Positions 34,796-42,664 of a stretch of 64,000 nucleotides of DNA are shown here, in pieces (the first letter of the stretch is position 1; the number at the start of each line of letters is the position of its first letter). The notes beneath the pieces were generated by a model. That model did no database searches. It was not told where the DNA came from and saw only the letters and a list, made by a program, of their open reading frames with translations. Location: positions 372,001 to 436,000 of the forward strand of contig JAEURJ010000013.1 of the NCBI GenBank assembly GCA_016789305.1, given 5' to 3'. This stretch comes from Anaerolineales bacterium (GTDB lineage: Bacteria; Chloroflexota; Anaerolineae; Anaerolineales; Villigracilaceae). The position numbers and the translations under genes were made by a program.

Positions 34796-34921
34796 ATGTA
34801 ACCATAAAGATATTGTTTGCGCATGTGGGGCTGCCGGGGTCAGAGGTTGCCAAGATTTTAGAGGTAGCAAGTAAATGATCGTTACCACTTTTTCTTTTAA
34901 AGTAATTGGAGAGAATCAGAG

Positions 34922-35527
34922 ATGAATAAAAAAATCACCATGGTTGGAATTTCCTCGCTGGTAGTGGTTGCCCTGGCCATTGCCTTGAATTTGTTTTTTA
35001 GCAAGCCCGCCAGTTTTCGAGGCACCTCATATGGGGAGCCCTACCCTGTTGCTGCAGATTTTTCATTAATCGACGCAAAAGGCAGTACGGCAAAGTTAAG
35101 TGACAATCTTGGGAGGATCACATTGCTGTTTTTTGGTTACACCTATTGTCCGGATATTTGCCCGACGACCCTCGCAGAGTTGAAGCTTGTGATGAAAAAT
35201 CTGGGTGAAAAAGCTGATCAGGTGCAGGTACTTTTTATTTCCGTTGATCCAAAGCGCGATTCCTCCAAATCGATGCAGGAATATGTCGAAAGATTCGATA
35301 AAGCATTTATCGGTTTAGGGGGAACAGAGGAAGAGCTTGAACCGATCTGGGCGGATTATGGTGTTTTCCGCGAAATCGTTGCCGGCTCCTCGGAGAAAAA
35401 CTATATCGTAAATCACACTGCACGCATCTTGCTTGTTGATCAAAGCGGCAACCTGCGTCTTTCCTACGGATTTCAGACTCCGCCAGAGGATATTTCCCAT
35501 GATATCGAGATCCTCCTAAGGAAATAA
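34922..35527 (+). CDS. SCO1/SenC-family copper chaperone
   Basis: A 201-residue membrane-anchored thioredoxin-fold protein. An N-terminal helix is at residues 5-27; the copper motif is GYTYCPDICPTTLAEL (CxxxC), and the partner His is in IVNHTARILLVDQ. SCO proteins load copper into the CuA site of subunit II. GGAGAG precedes the ATG. It heads an assembly cluster with the cupredoxin-like, SURF1 and CtaB-fusion genes. Confidence 0.94.
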   Translation: MNKKITMVGISSLVVVALAIALNLFFSKPASFRGTSYGEPYPVAADFSLIDAKGSTAKLSDNLGRITLLFFGYTYCPDICPTTLAELKLVMKNLGEKADQVQVLFISVDPKRDSSKSMQEYVERFDKAFIGLGGTEEELEPIWADYGVFREIVAGSSEKNYIVNHTARILLVDQSGNLRLSYGFQTPPEDISHDIEILLRK

Positions 35528-35528
35528 C

Positions 35529-36044
35529 ATGTTCAAGAATCTTGTCGTAAAGCGAATTGTCATTTCGATGCTGGTTGGGCTTGTTATTGGCCTCCTGCTC
35601 AGTGAATTGACATTTTATTTTCTTGGCGAAACTGCAAGGAAACCAACGACAATCACCGTCGTCGTGCCGGCCGGCACAGCGGAGCTTGTTGCCCAGGGAG
35701 AACAACCGCCTTCCCTGCCGCAAAATATGAATTTTGTCACCGGTGATGTGTTGATCATTGATAATCAGGATTCGGTCGATCATCAATTGGGACCGCTGTG
35801 GATTCCCGCAGGCACTACCGGACATCTGATGCTTGGTCAACCGGAAAGTCTTGCTTTTGAGTGTTCGTTCCAAAAGGATAAGTATGTGGGCCTTGATATT
35901 CATGACTCGCTTACGTTGGCAACCCGCATGTATGGCATTCTCTTTGCCGGGTTGCCCATGGGTCTCTTGATCGCTGTGTACGCCTCCATTATCCCTGCTC
36001 GAAAAGAAAAGAAAAATGATCTTCCTGAAAATGTTCAGCCGTAA
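35529..36044 (+). CDS. Membrane protein with cupredoxin-like domain
   Basis: A 171-residue protein with a membrane helix at about residues 9-33, an extracytoplasmic domain of about 90 residues and a second helix near 136-155. The domain has the cupredoxin-style strand GDVLIIDNQDSVDHQLGP, then ESLAFECSFQ, giving a His and a Cys in the spacing of a copper site, and LDIHDSL. It begins 1 base after the SCO stop and overlaps the SURF1 gene by 29 bases. I do not know a named family; a copper-binding role in CuA or CuB assembly is inferred from neighbours and fold pattern. Confidence 0.72.
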   Translation: MFKNLVVKRIVISMLVGLVIGLLLSELTFYFLGETARKPTTITVVVPAGTAELVAQGEQPPSLPQNMNFVTGDVLIIDNQDSVDHQLGPLWIPAGTTGHLMLGQPESLAFECSFQKDKYVGLDIHDSLTLATRMYGILFAGLPMGLLIAVYASIIPARKEKKNDLPENVQP

Positions 36045-36735
36045 ATGGCTGTTGACCACTCTGCTTGCTATTGTAGCGGCAGCCGTATGCGTGCGGCTTG
36101 GCATTTGGCAATTGGATCGTTTGGATCAACGACGTGCATTCAATCTTCAAGTCGAAACCATGCGGGCTGCACCCTTGCTGGATCTGAATAAGGAAATTCC
36201 TGAAAATATTTCATCGATGGAGTGGCGTGCAGCAACTGTGACTGGTGAATATGATTTTGAGAATCAGGTCGCATTGCGTAACATGTACAACGGCGATCAA
36301 TATGGATATCATCTGGTCACACCGCTTCTTTTCAACGGGACGGCTGTTTTGGTCGATCGCGGCTGGATCCCCCCTGACGTAGATTGGCGTTCCTTTGATG
36401 AGCCCGGCGAGATAAATGTCTCAGGGCAGCTCAGGCTCGGGTCCGGCAAACCAGCCATCGGCGGCGTGGCAGATGCGCTGCCTGCGACTGGCGAAAAACT
36501 TGAAATATGGAACAACTTTGATTTGGAGCACATGGTTCCGCAGTTTCCATATCCCATTTTGAAAGTTTATCTACAACCGAATGTGGACACGGGCGACGTC
36601 ACTCCACCGATTCCTTCCCAACCCGTCCTTGAATTGACGGAAGGCCCGCATTTCGGATATGCTTTGCAGTGGTTTTCCTTTGCTGCAATATTGTTGATCG
36701 GTTATCCGTTTTTTCTTAAGAAACAGGAAAGATAA
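36016..36735 (+). CDS. SURF1-family oxidase assembly protein
   Basis: A 239-residue protein with two membrane helices: one at the N-terminus (WLLTTLLAIVAAAVCVRLGIWQLDRL, helix and the conserved GxWQLxR) and one near the end (FGYALQWFSFAAILLIGYPFFL). The external part shows GEYDFENQVALRN, GYHLVTPLLF and VLVDRGWIPPD, the SURF1 signatures. SURF1 helps place heme a in subunit I. The start is ambiguous between 36016 and 36031; both overlap the previous gene or its end, implying coupling. Confidence 0.9.
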   Translation: MIFLKMFSRKWLLTTLLAIVAAAVCVRLGIWQLDRLDQRRAFNLQVETMRAAPLLDLNKEIPENISSMEWRAATVTGEYDFENQVALRNMYNGDQYGYHLVTPLLFNGTAVLVDRGWIPPDVDWRSFDEPGEINVSGQLRLGSGKPAIGGVADALPATGEKLEIWNNFDLEHMVPQFPYPILKVYLQPNVDTGDVTPPIPSQPVLELTEGPHFGYALQWFSFAAILLIGYPFFLKKQER

Positions 36736-36737
36736 CT

Positions 36738-38057
36738 ATGAAATACTCTCTTCGTTCTTCGTTTTCACGCTACACACTGGCGTTGTTCATTTCCATCCTT
36801 TTTGTTACGGCATTGGGCCTGGCAGTTAGCGTAACAGGTGCATGGGCGTACTGTAACGGATGGCCTGTGTGTATACCGAGCACGCCGCTTGGATATTTGA
36901 AACTTGCCCATCTTGCATTTGTAGGCATTGCTTCGATCATGATGGCGCTTGTTTGGAGAAAAGCATGGCGTGAGCAACGCGAGCATAAGTCATTGCTGCC
37001 TTTAACCACGATCACCGGCGTGATGTTCTTTGGTCAGGCGATGGTGGGTGCCTTGGAAGTAAACCGCTCTTATCCAGAACATCTGGTTGTTTTGCACGGA
37101 TTAACCGCAGTATCGCTTTGGGTTTCTTTGGTGGCGCTTGTGATTATTGCTGGATTATCAGCGCATGAAAATTTTGCCACGAGCCCTCAATTTACATGGA
37201 ATGAACGTATCAAGGATTTTTATATTCTTTCAAAACCATTGATCGTTGCGCTGTTGCTTTTGACAACCTACGCCGGTTTGGTGGCAGGTACAAAAGGCTG
37301 GCCTTCGCTTTCATTGACCTTCTGGACCCTTCTAGGTGGCGCGCTGGCTGCAGCAGGTTCCAGTGCCTTGAATCAATACATCGACCGGGAATTGGATAAG
37401 AATATGCAGCGCACTGCGAAGCGCCCACTGGCGGATGGTCGCCTGACCGCAGCGGAAGGGCTGTCTTATGGATTGATGCTTTGTCTGGCCAGCTATTACA
37501 TCATGGCCGGGTATGTGAATCTTCTGGCGGCCTTGCTTTCGTTAACTGGTATTTTTTATTATGTCTTCTTTTATAGTGTATGGCTCAAGAAGGCGACCGT
37601 TCAGAATATTGTGATTGGCGGCGGTGCTGGTGCAATTCCTCCCATGGTGGGATGGGCAGCTGCGACAGGCCATCTCGGCCTTGCTGCGTGGATTCTCTTT
37701 GCAATCGTGTTTATGTGGACACCGCCTCATTTTTGGGCGCTGGCGATTGTCCGCATGAAGGATTATGAAAAAGCAGGAGTTCCAATGTTGCCTGTGGTTC
37801 GGGGTGAACTGGAAACCCGCAAACAGATTCTCAGATATACGATTGAGTTGATCGCTGTTACTTTATTACTCCCCGTTTTTAATCTTGTCGGGGCCGTGTA
37901 CCTGATCTCATCTCTGGTTCTTGGTGGTTTTCTGCTCTACGCCGCCTGGCAGGTTTGGAAGGTGGGCGGGAACAAGGTTGCCTGGACCATGTATCGCTGG
38001 TCGAGTATGTACCTGGCATTTATTTTTCTGGCATTGATGGTGGATGCAGTGGTCTGA
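36738..38057 (+). CDS. ctaB: Fusion of a half CtaA-like heme A synthase with protoheme farnesyltransferase CtaB
   Basis: A 439-residue polytopic protein. Residues 1-150 hold four helices like one half of CtaA/Cox15: AYCNGWPVCIPS (the paired Cys), KLAHLAFVGIASIMMA and VLHGLTAVSLWVSLVAL with the heme-ligand His positions. Residues 155-439 are CtaB: YILSKPLIVALLLLTTYAG, SSALNQYIDRELDKNMQRT (first Asp-rich prenyl site NxxxDxxxD), GWAAATGHLG and WTPPHFWALAIVRMKDYEKAG (second site). CtaB farnesylates heme b to heme o; CtaA oxidises heme o to heme a. The CtaA part has only one of the two four-helix halves. AGGAAAG precedes the ATG. Confidence 0.93.
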   Translation: MKYSLRSSFSRYTLALFISILFVTALGLAVSVTGAWAYCNGWPVCIPSTPLGYLKLAHLAFVGIASIMMALVWRKAWREQREHKSLLPLTTITGVMFFGQAMVGALEVNRSYPEHLVVLHGLTAVSLWVSLVALVIIAGLSAHENFATSPQFTWNERIKDFYILSKPLIVALLLLTTYAGLVAGTKGWPSLSLTFWTLLGGALAAAGSSALNQYIDRELDKNMQRTAKRPLADGRLTAAEGLSYGLMLCLASYYIMAGYVNLLAALLSLTGIFYYVFFYSVWLKKATVQNIVIGGGAGAIPPMVGWAAATGHLGLAAWILFAIVFMWTPPHFWALAIVRMKDYEKAGVPMLPVVRGELETRKQILRYTIELIAVTLLLPVFNLVGAVYLISSLVLGGFLLYAAWQVWKVGGNKVAWTMYRWSSMYLAFIFLALMVDAVV

Positions 38058-38062
38058 AGTTT

Positions 38063-39487
38063 TTATTTTCGAATCAATACTACTGACATCTCGTCTTGAA
38101 AAGTTATTTCCCATTGATCTGCTTTTAGCAGTTTAACAACTGGTGAATTGCTTTCCATTAAGACAATATTTACATCCCATTGATCGAGAATAGCCGAAGC
38201 GTTGGCTTGGGCAGAGGCAACGCTTTGCCATTGGCTTATGATCTCGTTTCCATATAAATCTGCACGCCCATCTATGAATACCGGGTATTGCTGTAAATTC
38301 CAGAGAATATATCCTCCCCAATTGTATGAATTGAAAAGCCTGCCTGCAGGTTTGTGATCACTGATCCATGCGATTGCATCTGTCGGGTAATTTTTATCGA
38401 CTTCGCTTGGACGCGAAACAAGAAATGCATACAATATCGCCAGCGTACTTAAAGTAACAATTAGTAAATTGTTGAAAATGAAAGAGAATCTTGTTGGTGG
38501 GTTCACTTGAGATGTATGATGCCCTGTACTTGGCAGGGATTGTAAAGCTGTATTTATCCAATCAACCAGCAATGGTGCGGTGACGATGGCAAATAAGGCG
38601 ATGTTGCGTTGAACCACGAAAGTCAAATAGGCAAAACCCAGCACCTTGTAAATTTTTGGCCAATCGTTTGGCTGATGTTGAAATGGCGCTGCAAGTATAA
38701 GTAGAAAGATCATCCAGAGAAAAGGATGAAACTGAATTTGGTGAAAATCAGGAGAAAGCCATTCCTGGATTTGCATGGAAACGTGAATCTGTTCAAAAGG
38801 TAGTTTCCAAATTGATAATCCGTTTGGGTTGAGACCGATCGCAATGGCGGAAATCACAGTGCAAATCGCCATGTCCTTGATCTTTTCGTAAATAATGATA
38901 CGTTCTTGTGGATTGGTAAAGGCAAGACGTGTGATCAATCCCACTATTTGCGCGATAAAAAGCAAAAAGCCCCAAATCCACCCGCCATGAATATTTGCCC
39001 AAAGAATAAACAAGGAAATGATAAACCATTTGTTTTTGTTCCTTGAAAGCCAATCGTCAAGAATTGCAATGAACAAAAATGAAATGATTTGAGGTCTTGG
39101 CCCCCATATTGGAGAGGCTGTTATTACTGAAAGTATGATGATGAAGGTTTTTACAAATGGATTCCCTGATAATCGATGCCAGATGAGATAAAATGTCAGT
39201 GCTCCCAAGGCGGAAACGAAGGTTGTTATCGCGAGGTAGCCCCCAAATTTATCAAGCAGGTAGAATATGATCTCTGAAAGCCAAAAGGCATTAACCCAGG
39301 GTGTTCCGAATCTTGTATAGCTAAACGAATCTATCAGCAGAATTTTGTGTTGCTCCCACATGCTTTGACCTGCGCGCAAATGCCACCACAGATCGGCGTC
39401 AACAGGGGTTCGAGTTAATATAAAAAAAGAAAATATAAAGGCTAAGGAACCAAGTAATCGGTTGACGGCTGTTTCATTATTTTTCAT
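38063..39487 (-). CDS. Polytopic membrane protein of unknown function (GT-C-like)
   Basis: A 474-residue protein with about ten hydrophobic helices and a C-terminal extracytoplasmic domain of about 90 residues (NYPTDAIAWISDHKPAGRLF and VFIDGRADLYG). The first loop has DADLWWHLRAGQSMWEQ; a pattern of Asp and His after helix 1 is typical of GT-C-type lipid-linked sugar transferases and related large membrane proteins, where acidic loop residues are catalytic. GT-C activity is therefore a possibility, not a firm call. I chose the ATG at 39487; a TTG at 39517 is inside the divergent gene. It converges with the CtaB fusion, stops 5 bases apart, without a terminator. Confidence 0.65.
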   Translation of the reverse strand: MKNNETAVNRLLGSLAFIFSFFILTRTPVDADLWWHLRAGQSMWEQHKILLIDSFSYTRFGTPWVNAFWLSEIIFYLLDKFGGYLAITTFVSALGALTFYLIWHRLSGNPFVKTFIIILSVITASPIWGPRPQIISFLFIAILDDWLSRNKNKWFIISLFILWANIHGGWIWGFLLFIAQIVGLITRLAFTNPQERIIIYEKIKDMAICTVISAIAIGLNPNGLSIWKLPFEQIHVSMQIQEWLSPDFHQIQFHPFLWMIFLLILAAPFQHQPNDWPKIYKVLGFAYLTFVVQRNIALFAIVTAPLLVDWINTALQSLPSTGHHTSQVNPPTRFSFIFNNLLIVTLSTLAILYAFLVSRPSEVDKNYPTDAIAWISDHKPAGRLFNSYNWGGYILWNLQQYPVFIDGRADLYGNEIISQWQSVASAQANASAILDQWDVNIVLMESNSPVVKLLKADQWEITFQDEMSVVLIRK

Positions 39488-39496
39488 GGAGGCGTA

Positions 39497-40450
39497 TTGG
39501 ATCAATTCCTGGATCAAAAAAGAGTGATTTGGGTTGCTGCATTCGGAGTTGCGCTCGGATTAATTGTAACTTCTTTTTACCTGCCCGGTGGAGACGACTT
39601 GTATCGTTATTATCTCCCCTTTGTTCAGGGATGTCTTGATTGTGGTTACACCCCTTATTTTGTTCAGTGGTTTCTGCTTCCCATTAAGTATTTTCCGGGT
39701 TACCCGCTCACGTGGCCCATGTTGACCATTTTTACTGTAAGCGGTTTCCTTTTATTAACCTACCAACTTAAAATCAATCCATTGCCTTTGTTATTGTCTT
39801 TTCCCATGCTTGGGCAAATTTGGCTTGGGCAGATTGATATTTTGATTGCATTTGGACTTGCGGTTTATTTGTTTGGTGGGAATCCTTATGTACGTGGAGT
39901 TGGCTTGATACTGGCGTTAAGTAAGCCTCAATTAACCGCTTTACCAATCTTTTTATGTTTTTTATTGGATTCGCCCAGGATTTGGGTAAAACTGTTACTG
40001 GCGCCGTCTTTGATATTAATAGCGAGCTTATTTTACTATGGACCCCAGTGGCCTCTATTTTGGTTTCATAATGCATCAACCGAATTGCCTATTCATGTCT
40101 GGCGTTTGGCTGGATTGGATTTTTGGCGATTTGGTCTTTTACTTATCTCTCTACCTTTCCTCTTCCGAGAGAAACGGGAAAGGCTGTTGGTTGGGTTGTT
40201 GGTTTCGTCATTGGCGACACCTTTTTTTGGTGTGTACTCCTATATAGTATTCTTATTGTTTCATAATAAATGGTGGTTTGTTTTGCTTTCCTACATTTGG
40301 TTGTTGGGCTTTCCATTATGGCAGGAAGACGCCATGCGCTTGGCTTGGGTTTTGCCTGTAGGGATGTTGATCGATTTATTCTATTCCAATTGGAAAAACG
40401 GAAAAATGTTTCCACCAAAGCCCGGCTTGGATACTTCTTCGTCAATTTGA
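39497..40450 (+). CDS. Polytopic membrane protein of unknown function (GT87/DUF2029-like)
   Basis: A 317-residue protein with about nine helices. After helix 1 comes LPGGDDLYRYYLPFVQGCLD, an acidic pair in the first loop as in GT-C and mannosyltransferase-like (GT87) proteins; ALSKPQLTALPIFLCF fits that family's pattern of a KPQ motif. The start is a TTG at 39497 with GGAGG 4 bases ahead; only 9 bases separate it from the divergent start at 39487. Lipid-linked glycan synthesis is an inference from the motif, not proven. Confidence 0.62.
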   Translation: MDQFLDQKRVIWVAAFGVALGLIVTSFYLPGGDDLYRYYLPFVQGCLDCGYTPYFVQWFLLPIKYFPGYPLTWPMLTIFTVSGFLLLTYQLKINPLPLLLSFPMLGQIWLGQIDILIAFGLAVYLFGGNPYVRGVGLILALSKPQLTALPIFLCFLLDSPRIWVKLLLAPSLILIASLFYYGPQWPLFWFHNASTELPIHVWRLAGLDFWRFGLLLISLPFLFREKRERLLVGLLVSSLATPFFGVYSYIVFLLFHNKWWFVLLSYIWLLGFPLWQEDAMRLAWVLPVGMLIDLFYSNWKNGKMFPPKPGLDTSSSI

Positions 40451-40469
40451 AGATATTTGAGTTCATTAA

Positions 40470-40506
40470 AAAACAAGACCAGTCAGTGTTGACCGGTCTT
40501 GTTTTT
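40470..40506. terminator. Bidirectional terminator between membrane-protein and sigma-factor genes
   Basis: ACAAGACC and GGTCTTGT, with inner GTCA/TGAC pairing, form a long hairpin ended by Ts on the plus strand and A-run (Ts on the other strand) on the left. It serves two convergent genes. Confidence 0.75.
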
Positions 40507-40527
40507 AATATCAAGCTTGAATGAATT

Positions 40528-41742
40528 TCACTCGCCCAAATAATCGCGTAATTTTCGGCGAATGGTCGGGTGTCTTAATCGACTCAATGCCTGAGCTTCG
40601 ATCTGGCGGACACGTTCGCGAGTGACACCCATTTTGCGGCCGACTTCCTCGAGAGTGTAGGCTTGCCCGTCAAGCAGACCATAACGCAGCTGCAAAATGC
40701 GGACTTCGCGTGGCGGTAATCCATTGAGGACTTCACCCAAGTGTTCGCGAAGCAGGTTGTAAGTCGCTGTATCGTCTGGCGGGGGAGCTTCATCGTCTTC
40801 GATAAAATCACCCAGGACCGAATCCTCTTCGTCATCCGTTGGGGTCTCAAGAGAGAGCGGACGGCGGGCCACCTGGATCATATTTTCAACTTTCTTGGGC
40901 GGAACGTCCAGGGCTTCGGCAAGCTCTTCCACGCTGGGTTCACGACCCAGGCGTTGGGTTAACTGATGCTGCACACGCAGAAGTTTGTTGATCTGATCGC
41001 CCATGTGGACAGGCACACGAATTGTACGGCCCTGGTCTGCGATGGCGCGGGTGACTGCCTGCCGAATCCACCAGGTGGCGTATGTGGAGAATTTGTGTCC
41101 ACGGCGATAATCAAATTTCTTTGTTGCACGGATCAAGCCAATGTTGCCTTCCTGAATTAAATCGAGGAAGGGGACGCCGCGTCCCATATATTTTTTCGCG
41201 ACGGAAATCACGAGGCGGGAGTTTGCTGTGATGAGATGTTCGCGGGCACCCCAGCCGTCTTCAATGAGGCGGCGCAGATCAAGCCTGCGTTTCGGGGTGA
41301 CGGTACCTTGGGCGAGTTCTTCGCGGGCAGAACGGCCTTTTTCGATGCGTTGAGCAAGTTGAACTTCTTCCACGGCAGTGAGCAATGGAACGCGGCTGAC
41401 CTCTTTAAGATACAAGCCAATCGTATCGTCTGTGTCAATATTGGCGAGGTAGTCATCCAGCGCGAGGTCGGGCTCAGGTTCAACTTCGCCGCTTTCTTCC
41501 ACGGCGACGAGTTCATCTTCGGTGGGCTCGGGGGTGGCGGTATCTTCCACGAAGGGGATGCCTGCACTTAGAAGAGCGGAAAATGCCTCTTCGAGCTGTT
41601 CCACATCCTGTTCTGCTTCGGGGAAAAAGTGCAGAATGTCGTCAAGTGTTACATATGATTTTTGGCGGCCAAGTTCGATCAGCCGCGCGATGGCAGGATA
41701 TTCTTCTTCGTCCTCAACACCCAAAATTTTCTCTACATCCAT
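40528..41742 (-). CDS. rpoD: Primary RNA polymerase sigma factor (RpoD/SigA)
   Basis: A 404-residue sigma-70 group 1/2 factor. Order: a Glu-rich N-terminal region with HTH-like start (residues 1-95), region 1.2 ([19 protein letters not shown]), region 2 with [20 protein letters not shown] and [16 protein letters not shown] (promoter melting), region 3 ([16 protein letters not shown]) and region 4 ending [20 protein letters not shown], the -35-reading helix. The region 2 sequence is that of a housekeeping sigma. Upstream, the minus strand has TTGACT, 16 bases and TAATCT as a promoter. It fits the sigma-70-type promoters seen here. Confidence 0.95.
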   Translation of the reverse strand: MDVEKILGVEDEEEYPAIARLIELGRQKSYVTLDDILHFFPEAEQDVEQLEEAFSALLSAGIPFVEDTATPEPTEDELVAVEESGEVEPEPDLALDDYLANIDTDDTIGLYLKEVSRVPLLTAVEEVQLAQRIEKGRSAREELAQGTVTPKRRLDLRRLIEDGWGAREHLITANSRLVISVAKKYMGRGVPFLDLIQEGNIGLIRATKKFDYRRGHKFSTYATWWIRQAVTRAIADQGRTIRVPVHMGDQINKLLRVQHQLTQRLGREPSVEELAEALDVPPKKVENMIQVARRPLSLETPTDDEEDSVLGDFIEDDEAPPPDDTATYNLLREHLGEVLNGLPPREVRILQLRYGLLDGQAYTLEEVGRKMGVTRERVRQIEAQALSRLRHPTIRRKLRDYLGE

Positions 41743-41782
41743 TTATACATCCAACTTTACAGAATTTTTCCAACAAATTGCT

Positions 41783-41810
41783 AGATTAGAATACACTTTT
41801 TTCGAGTCAA
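41783..41810 (-). promoter_or_regulatory. Promoter of rpoD (TTGACT-16-TAATCT)
   Basis: On the minus strand TTGACT (41805-41810) and TAATCT (41783-41788) are 16 bases apart, about 40 bases before the ATG at 41742. Confidence 0.5.
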
Positions 41811-41860
41811 AATCAATACCCATTCAGGTATTGTAGATGCTTTGCAATGTAATGATATTA

Positions 41861-41891
41861 CGGGCTGCTCGTGTTCTTTTGGAGCAGCCCG
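41861..41891 (-). terminator. Terminator of the ABC/Gld-like operon
   Basis: CGGGCTGCTC and GAGCAGCCCG form a 10-bp stem around an 11-base loop, 16 bases after the DUF4340 stop. On the minus strand it is followed by TAATATCATT, so the T-run is weak. Confidence 0.7.
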
Positions 41892-41907
41892 TAAGGTTGT
41901 AACGGTT

Positions 41908-42660
41908 TTACGGCGTGGGAGTTACGGTCACATCTGCTGGAGAGGCGGCAGGTGTGTTCGAAGCGGGGACAGGCGTGGCTGTGGAAGGAAGCGCGGTTGG
42001 TGTGGGCGTATTCAGATAAGGCGGGGCAACTGCCAGTTGAGTCAGCGCATCAATTCCGCTAAGACTGACGAGCATGATATCGCCCTTGTCAAGACGAGCG
42101 TAATATCCATTTTTTGTTACTGCAGGATCGCCGATCTCAAGGGTGTGTGTTTTTCCGCCGGCAAAGGTGGCTGTGATGACAAATGATGGGCTGTCGAGAC
42201 CAAAATCCGCCGTATTGCCACTGATCTTTGGAGTAACGATGCTGATGGCGGTCAGCTGGGTTGCGGCCGCTTCTGCCATGCCCTGATTTGCTTCTGTCTT
42301 CGTGGGCAGGATCAGCCCCCAGACATTCTTATCGTCGCGTTGAAGCTCCACAGCTTCTCCGTCGGCGGGTTCGACCTTGATGCCGCTGGGCGTGCCATCA
42401 GCTTCGGTGAACACATAGGTGGTCTCGCCGCCTTCAGGTGTTGCGGCTGCTTCCTCAGTTGTCTTTTTCTGACTGATGAATACGGCAACTGCAACCACTA
42501 AAATGAAAGTGACAAACGTGACGATTGTCCCCATGCTGAACAGGGGTTTGTTGTTGGAGGTCGTCGATCTTTTTGTTGTCGTTGGCTTTGATGAGATCCG
42601 CTTGGGAGCAGTGACAGCTTTCTTTTTCGGTGTGATTTTTTTTGAAGATTTGTCAGCCAT
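41908..42660 (-). CDS. DUF4340 domain-containing membrane-anchored protein
   Basis: A 250-residue protein. The cytoplasmic N-terminus is Lys/Thr-rich (residues 3-40), a helix IVTFVTFILVVAVAVFI anchors it, and the external part has the DUF4340 pattern YVFTEADGTPSGIKVEPADGE, FGLDSPSFVITATFAGGKTHTLEIG and YYARLDKGDIMLVS, with a Thr/Pro-rich tail. Related proteins occur with GldG-type ABC components. The ATG at 42660 follows GGAGAGG and overlaps nothing; a longer frame to 42702 is possible. It is the last gene of the four-gene ABC operon. Confidence 0.85.
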   Translation of the reverse strand: MADKSSKKITPKKKAVTAPKRISSKPTTTKRSTTSNNKPLFSMGTIVTFVTFILVVAVAVFISQKKTTEEAAATPEGGETTYVFTEADGTPSGIKVEPADGEAVELQRDDKNVWGLILPTKTEANQGMAEAAATQLTAISIVTPKISGNTADFGLDSPSFVITATFAGGKTHTLEIGDPAVTKNGYYARLDKGDIMLVSLSGIDALTQLAVAPPYLNTPTPTALPSTATPVPASNTPAASPADVTVTPTP

Positions 42661-42664
42661 GGGA

